Below are positions 39,401 to 48,400 of a stretch of DNA of 64,000 bases, one piece after another. Each line of letters begins with the position of its first letter. The stretch's first letter is position 1. The DNA comes from Watersipora subatra (Eukaryota; Bryozoa; Gymnolaemata; Cheilostomatida; Watersiporidae): contig NC_088715.1 in assembly GCF_963576615.1 (NCBI RefSeq), positions 57,026,690 to 57,090,689 on the forward strand, in the 5' to 3' direction. Under the pieces are notes generated by a model, which was given only the letters and a program-made list of their open reading frames with translations, ran no database searches and was not told where the DNA came from. The translations under genes and the position numbers were made by a program.

Positions 39401-42400
39401 GTCTATAGCTGCATATCTAACTAGTACAGTACCAAATGTCTACAAACGAACCTGGTTAACTTAAATTAGAAAACACACAGCATGTAATTGTTATTTTAGT
39501 TGGAGATAAATGACACTAATCTTTCTTCCACCCAATCAGCTACTGCATTTTAAAGAGAATTCTTCACCCCTTTTTAGTTTCTATCCAATCACTAGGTGTG
39601 TAAGTTTTCTAAAAGGGGGGTGGCACCTGACTGATACAACTTCTCATTTTTGGTTTACAAATCATATAAACTTATTGATCGTATAAACACTGGTGTGAGT
39701 CGGAGTAGTGGTAAAACAAGGAAGAAGGCAATGTTGTTCTTAGTCTTAAAGCAAAAAGCACATAGAAAATTATATCAAAATCCTTTGGCTCATTTCTTTA
39801 AAAATTTATAAAGCCATAAGTAGTTGGAAGAAAGGGAAAATGATGAGAAGAGAAATAGAAAGCAAGCGAATGTGGACAGAGAAACATGTCAGCGGAGCGC
39901 AAGAAAATTCAAATATTAAAACAAAACTACAACCAATTATAAACATCTTAAATTTACCAAGCTTAAGTTAGCCTAGCTCCACATCTCTATTACCACCTCT
40001 ATCACCACCTTTATCTAGACATGATATATCTGAATTGCTAAGGCTACACCTCCACTGGCCAGTCTTTAATGTAAATATGTGACGATACAAACATACTTTT
40101 ATTGATTATTTATCTAATTTCTTGCATGCAATTTGATTCAATGTTGTATGTTATTGTCTTGAGAGTTTGCCATTTAGACTGCAGAAACAATTAAACAAAT
40201 TATAATGTATTCTTATAAAAATACACGTAGTTGCTTGAACACGCAATGGTTATGACATATGACAAAGTTTCAGCTTGAATTAACTTCATATATAAAGACA
40301 TAACTGTTCAGTAATGCTTCACGTACAACCATCATTCCATCTCATCCGACTTTATAAATCCTCTAAAAGTGGAAACATTTTAACACCCATCTCTAGGTTG
40401 CTATGCAAGCATAGCTGCTATTCGAATTGATGCTAGCATAAACAGTGAATTAAAAAGAGCTCTCCATAGGCTCCCTCAAATATCAACACAGGTTGTCGAC
40501 TTGAGAGTTTGGTTCCAGCGAGCTGTAAGTCGAGTCAGACGTAAGTCAATTCTGTATATTCTGGTCTAACTTAAATGAATTTAGATTACTAAACATAGTT
40601 GAATGAGGTTTTAGTATTTTAATAAATTTCAAACTTTTAACTAAGATTTTATCATTTATCTGTATGCGAATCCGTTTTACCATAGCGGATAACGCTGAAC
40701 TTGCCATGGCGAGCAACGTATATACGTGATATAGCAATGTAATAACGTGATATCTTGTGGCAGAAAAAATTTGCCCTAACGACAAAATAACGAAAAAGTT
40801 TCATGAAAATAACGACAAACGGCTTACGCTGCGCCTCGCGCTGAACTGCCTGACCTTCCCACGGACGGGGTTGTAAAGTCGGATGGACGTGTGTCGCATA
40901 GGTCGTAAGTCGACGACTACCTGTACTCTATGAGCATGTCTATGCTGCCTTAGAGTCATATTCACTCTCCAATTCTGCACATCTATGAAATTAAATGATA
41001 GGCTGCTTGGAACCCAGGCCATACTTCTATTGCAATAAATGGTAGACTGCTTGGAACCCAGGCCATACTTCTATTGCAATAAATGAAAAATAGCTTGTAT
41101 TGATTTTCTAGGCATAAATAATCAAAACCACAGAAAATGCTACTTTACCGGAGAATGTGGAACGTCACTCCCCCCTTCCTCTGTGTTCAGTATCGAGTCT
41201 AACGCTGAGTTCTCAACCGAATTTCTCATCGCTCTTTCCTCACTTGTCACTTTCTGTTGTCTTTCTCGTGAATTCCGTGATGTCAACGTGAAAGGCGCAG
41301 CCACCTCATTTGTCAGCGGGTCAACCGTTGGTGTGCTGGGTTCTGCAGAGAAGAGAACACTTACCGATTACCGACGCTAGCGAAATGCAACAAGCAAACT
41401 GAGCTCTTGAACTGCGCTGACAGTGGGGGAGGGAGCTATGCTGAGCCGGACAAGCTAACAGGTGACTGATAGAGCTTATCTCTGAATGCTGATAAGATGA
41501 AGGTGTGAGACATGCATCGCTTACTCTCCTCCAATCAATGGCTATCGACTTTACCATACAAGTAGACGATATTGAAACAGGCCGACTTAAACAACCCCAA
41601 TCGATTAAGACGGTGTGGTAATCAAAAGCCTTGGTATGAAGTCGACTATCTTAGGTTTAGTGTTGATCTGAACCTGTGAGCTTGTAATAAAAATACTCTA
41701 ATGGCTAGGTCTAAGTATTTGCAATAGGAATACTCTACGGTTAGGTCTTAGTGCTAGTAATGGAAGTAATCCATGGTCATATCAAAGTGCTTCCAATAAA
41801 AATACTCTATGGTAGTGCTTGTAATAGAAGTACTCCAAGATTAAATCTAATAAACCGACATATTTTAATAAATGAACCTAGTCAAATAAATAATCTCATC
41901 CTAACAAACCAAGATATCCTAATAAACAAGCTTAATCAGACAAACAAGATTATCACAATAAACCAACATATCCTAATAAACCAACATATCCTAATAAACC
42001 AACATATCCAAACAAACAACATATCCTAATAAACCAACATATGCTAATAAACCAACATATCCCAACAAACAACATATCCTAATAAAACAACATATCCTAA
42101 TAAACCAACATATCCCAACAAACAACATAGCCTATCCTAATAAACCAACATATCCTAATAAAATAACATCAAAAAAAAAACCAACATATCCTAATAAACC
42201 AATATATCCTAATAAACAAAAATATCCTAATGAACCAAAATATCCTAATAAAACTTAAGCATTCGATGGTTCTCTTTGAGATAATCTAAAACCAATGTAA
42301 TTACAGCACAATAAGCCAGCTTATTTCTGCATCTCACCAGAAAGATACACTGTTGTGTCAGAGGGATGACGGGTGAACGGCAGAGTTGTGGTCCGAGTTT

Positions 42401-45400
42401 TATTTGGATGAAGAAGCTAGAAAGAAAGCATATGCCGTCTGAGAGGTGTTAAAAACTGTTCAAAAGCCGTATGGATCTCAATACAGACAAACCTCCACTT
42501 ACCTTTGATCAAACAAACAAAATTTCCATTAAATTAAATAGATTTAAGATTTAAGGAATTTAATTCCTTGAATTTATTCAGTATTCAGCTACTTAAACGT
42601 AATTAACACGTCTTCACCTTGAGGCACTAAGAAAAATACATTTGTTTATAATGTTCATGGCTCTTGAAACTAGTGTTTGTTATATATCAGGCTCTGCTAC
42701 CATCTGCTACCATTGACAATTGTAATTCTTGCTTTAAGCTGTACTTGTATTCTGTTGTTATCAGTGAAACAGAGCTTGCGATATAATTATACTTATAGAA
42801 ACTATGAAATCTCTCCCTTCTATATCACATACCACTACCTACCTACCTACCTACCTACCTACCTACCTACCTACCTATCTACCTACAAAAATGCATCTAT
42901 CAGAGTTCGCTTTTGCAAAATATGATTTAAAATTTTAGCAAATACATGTAAAGGAGTTTAGACCCAAGAAATTCCATTATTAGAGTTTTCAAAGTTTCTT
43001 GATTCACCTTGATTCGCAGTTTCATATGTGAAGAGATTGGAAACAGTTAAAATGGAAATGTTATAAAGCTGGAAAAAAGTTAAAATGGAAAAAGTAAAAA
43101 GAAAGATAGAGAAAAATGTGAGGTAAGTCAGTATAAACCTTCCCTAGAGTAAGTTACAGTAATTTACGCTGCGTATCTCTACTACCATCTCTATCCTACA
43201 TATCATTGAGCTTTTACTTCACCTTTACTTCACCTTGAATGCCTCTAAGGAGCAATAACAATAAAAAATTCTTCTTATTTATTATTTCTTTAATAATTTA
43301 AATTTTTACATACAATTTAGGTTTTTACATTCAATTTTCTATAGAATAAAAGAAAATACTTACGCTACATAAGTATTACATTATCACATATAACGTAATG
43401 TAATACTTACGCTATATGTGATAATGTGAATTTTTTAAGGAATTATCATAGGTTTTCATAATCTGGAAAATAAAAACAAACAAATCGCAGTGGATTATTA
43501 TAGAAATATTGACTCCAACATATGACAAATTCAACATACGTATACAAAGCAAATTTTGGAATGAATTGACTTTATATATAAAATTTTGAGAATATATTCT
43601 TCTTCAAAAGTAAGTTACAAGAAGAGGTGAAGCAAAATGTCTCTATATATGTAACTGGCTACTGGTTGAAACCGCATCTTAACGGTGACATCAGCAGAGT
43701 ATAAAGACCCTAACAAAAAGGGAGTATATATTTATTGCTATTATGAGTGTAGTTTTTAAAGGTCACAAAAATGTCATACCATGATTATACCAAAACTTAG
43801 GTTAAATCTTAACTGAACTCAACTATCCATAAAGCACGTATTCTGTAAATATGTGATCTGGCTCTTCTAGTCAAATCTTGTTGACAAAGAAGATCGAAAA
43901 ACACAGTTTTCAACCAGCATTAATAAATATGCATTTCTTTAGGTTCATTAAAGTTGAGAAAACATTAGAAAACGATTCAGTGTTAACATCTGTTATGTAT
44001 CAGTAAGAGCGTTGATATACGAAGCACATTCAATTCACTGAAGACATGGCAGAAGCGGTACTAACCAGGCTATGGTCTATGTTGGTTAACAAAGAGGGTC
44101 TGTTCTTCTCCACAGCTTCCAAGCAAAGACAAAAGGCAGCAAAGTAGTCAGCGTGACACAGAAATGCATACTCTACAAGATACAAAAGAGGCCGATTGAC
44201 CCAAATGGTAGTATTATAGTACTGGTGTAAGATTTCCCCATACAATGGACTGCGAAACCATTTAACGTTAGTTATAAATATCTACTCGCTTGTCAAAAAT
44301 GAATGATTGCCGGTAGCTCACAGCTATGATAAGAATTGATGGAATGCCCGAGTAACTTTCTTATTCAATAAAAATTGCACACAGTGCAAGTGCTGACATT
44401 GCTAGTTCTATCAGTAATAAGTTTGATAATAATGGCGTCATCCAAAAAATATACTGTTTGGTTTTGAAACAAACTCAACAATGAGGGCAAGTAACTGTTG
44501 TCATTAAAACTAAATTGACCCAAAGTATCGAAAGTTGAAACTCTAAACAATGAAAGTAAGTCATATAGCAAATAAAAACAAGGAGTTTATCACTCAAATG
44601 TTGATCTATAACCAGTAAATGGCAACAGTAACTTATACGATATCTAACAATGATAGCATTGCAGTATAGAAGTGGTATAAGATGTCTAAAGGTATATATA
44701 TAACAATATATTATGTTATATACACCTATATATAGATGTTATATATATATTGATGTTATATATATATAACATCAATATGATGAAAAAAACCATATACATA
44801 TGATATAGTTAGGCAGTGGACACATCACGCTGTAAGTTACAAAGCTGCATATCACCTACTCTATTGAAAAATGAACAATGACAGCTGAATGTTCTCTCAA
44901 TGTTTGATTTAAGCTTCTTGATTTAAACATAAACAGCGATATTCATACCTACCAAGTCCACATATATAGAAAATATAAATTTCTAACATATCACACATAC
45001 CCTCAGCTCTGAACATATCAGCTCTACTGGCAATCAGACGAACTAGGATATTATAGCGCTATGGAGTTTAACAGAGCAAACTAACCAACAAAAAGGATAA
45101 GTAGACATGTGTACATAATTAAAATGACAGATGTGAGACGCTGAACAGGGTTTCCGCAAGGATATATGAAATCCTCTTAAATGACAAGCTTCAGTGAATA
45201 AAAGCTAAACAAAACAGCACTGAACAGGGGCAATGACTGCCTCAGCAATTACTTGTAGTCCAAAGTTCATTTTGCTATGAACTGGCGCAGTAGTTTAAAT
45301 ACGCAAAACAAAATGCTGACTCCATACAGATATTTACATAGATATCAGCTGTGTTAGTTACAATCGTCAAAATGGATGATTTGGATACAAAACAATTAGC

Positions 45401-48400
45401 GAACTTACAGAGTGACTTTCTAAATACTAACAACTGAACTGGTATGTACTCAAATGAATATAACAAGCAAGCTTTATCTATGTGCATAGAGATGGAAAAG
45501 GCAAGCAACTAGTAAGTGGACAGAATACAATGCTAGGACTAATTCAGCTATGGATGTAGCAAAGAAGCATTGTTCGACTGTTCGTGACACAATATAGATA
45601 CAAGACAATACTTATTATTAGCACAACAAAGAAGTAAGCGAGACGGCTATAGCCATAGATCTGAATGTAAAAAGCCCCGGTATAAGTTTAGACTGTGAAC
45701 CTCGTGACAAGCAGTAATGCTCAAGTCTAACTGACAAGGCCACAGAACACCTAATTTTATATCGTTATCTAAATCAGGTTATTTAAAATAAACCTACTGA
45801 AAATTGATGACTATAGAAAATCGACCCTCTACCATCTACCCATCATCTACATAAATTGCATCAACTTGAAGTTTTCGCTTACTAAACATCTGTAATTAGC
45901 TAATAAGTCTATTTTTATTACAATATATGGTATACAGTAAACTTACGATTTATTGAAAATTTATTGCCTACTAAAAATCTATTGCTCATTGAAAATCTAT
46001 CATTTACTGAAAATCTGCTTCCATCAGAAAATCTATATATTTATATGGCTGATATGGCTTTCTCGGACCAAAGTAGAAAAGACAGGAATAGATGCCATGG
46101 GCGAGCAGAGAAAAAGGTAGCATTTCAAACTGAACCCTGTTGAACATGGTTAAAGCTTAAAGGGCAAATGTAGTTGCTATAATGGGAATGAAAATACACA
46201 TTCCTACCATGCTAATACATTTACAAAAAAATTCACTCTTCAGTTTGATGAAAGTCTTTTTTCATAATCAAATTGATGTGAACTACACAAAAATCTGTTT
46301 CTAAATGACACGCTTCTGTATTACTAGCAAGCAATGTATCAGAAGTGCAAAAGGGAAATTACCGGAGTTATGCACCTTTCGTGGAACATTACAGGAATGA
46401 GAGGACAACTCTAATATACGTTAGCAACGCATTTAAAGAACTTTCTGGCAGCAATTACAGCTCACAGGTTATATAATAAACTAGGTGAATGCCCGGCGCT
46501 GAACGGGTATTAAAACAAAGCTTATAAACAGTGGTAGATAACGTAGTTGCCTGTTACTTGCCATTAGCTTGGCACATTGCCAATGACTAATTTGGGTATA
46601 CTACTAAAGCCATGAGAGCAAGCTTTAGTGACATTCCATAACGCAGAGACAGTGTTAACCAACAGCGACTCATGTCGCCTAAGGAAATCATTGCATATTT
46701 CTCATAGATGAGTAAATCTCCGACATCCCCGAGTAGTGCTGTGCGATATGACACCACATGCCAAAACGATATATTGGCCCTGTGAGCTATCGATATCGAA
46801 CAGTATCGAAACTTTGGAGTTATGCTCTCTCAACATAGAATATTGTACTGCTTCACCAAAAAATAGAAATACAAGGACGATAATCGTGTCCAAATACAAA
46901 AAAATTAGGAGTTGTCCTTTCTCTTTAACTAAGATTTAAGAAACTTTTATGAAACTTTATTTCTACCTTGCTGGTCTGTTTCTAGAAAGTTCTCAAAGAT
47001 AAAGAAATACCGAAGGCTCACAAATAAGTTTTTCAGGAACTAGTGCTGTGCCGATTTCGAGTCACGAAAGCCGTTAATAATTGATGTTGGTTCTGCCAAT
47101 TAAACACAGATACTTATTGTCTTGACACGATATCAAAAACGTCGATATACCCGATGAAAGAATCGACCTAAAAATCGCTCCAAAATGATATCGTCCCACA
47201 CAAAATCGACACCTATCATGCAATATCGTTTTATCGTGCAGCACTATCTCCGAGTACTCAGTTAGAAATTAAATTGGTATAGAAATAGTCAATATTGTCA
47301 TCTTCCCTTCATATTGGAGACAGGAGAGCAGAGGTATGACCTTGGCAATACAGGATCTAGGCAACTATAGAAATACAGAGCTAGTCTAATTTATGCTATG
47401 TGAACTTTAAATTAACATAATTTACATATATATATTCTCATTTTTAATATCAGATATAGTTTACATGTTGTGTTTATGTATCTCACAGTGTGCTTACACT
47501 TGATTCAGGTTTTATACTCTTCTCATCACTTATAAATGGTATGAATAAATGATCGAAAATGTATGCCCAGGTTTTTTTACTACCAGCACTAGTCTTGGGG
47601 TTTTAAAACTAAAACAGAAAGATAAAAAGAATTGCCTAATACTATTTGAACACTGTTAAACCACTATGCGAATGATGACAGTGTACATACGTATGTTCTT
47701 ATTAACAAAACTGCAATATTTTGAGAAACTTAAAAATTATTAAATCATGAAGAAATTATGAAGAGGTAACAAATGTATGTTATGACAATCGTAAGCCCTT
47801 GTTTCACTATATTTTGCATTACCCAAGGTGCATGGTGCACACGGACAAGCCTCAGGGTTTTCTGACAAAATTTCTGACAAAATACACAGATGTTTATGAT
47901 TACAAGCACTCAATACACATCAATACAGACAGTCCGTATGTCTGAAGCCACACTACAAATGTTAGAAAAAAATGGCCTTTAACAGGAATCGCAATCAGAT
48001 TTTTAATTTTGCAGCCAGGCAAGCTACCAACTGTGTCACTGGACCATGTCATAACATTGTGTTATAATTGTGCACATCTTATTACAGACTAGTATAGGTA
48101 TATATGTATTGATAAAGAAAAGAACCTACCATAGTAACAGTTAGTGAGGTGCTGCCTATCACCTACTAGCACCACAAGTTGTGCTCTCAACGTGTGTGAC
48201 TGCAGACTATGTCTCACCCATGCTTTTCCTGTAAATGATCAGACAAGGGTGACAATCATTTGAAAAATAATTTGAGAAATAACTAGAATAAACTGCAGCT
48301 AAATGACTAAAGCGAGTTACAAAGAATAAATGTATCAAATATTTTATCGTTACCTTCAGAGATATTTTCCTCCAGAGAGAGTTTTCTTATTTTGTCAGAA

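Noticed and set aside
4205..42250. Tandem repeats as possible CRISPR arrays
   Set aside because: Units are contiguous with no unique spacers, and the genome is an animal one with introns.
45275..45508. Minus-strand open frame as a RUN-domain exon of RUBCN
   Set aside because: It has no similarity to Rubicon, and exons 3 and 4 (48130-48228, 44066-44172) join the RUN domain without it.
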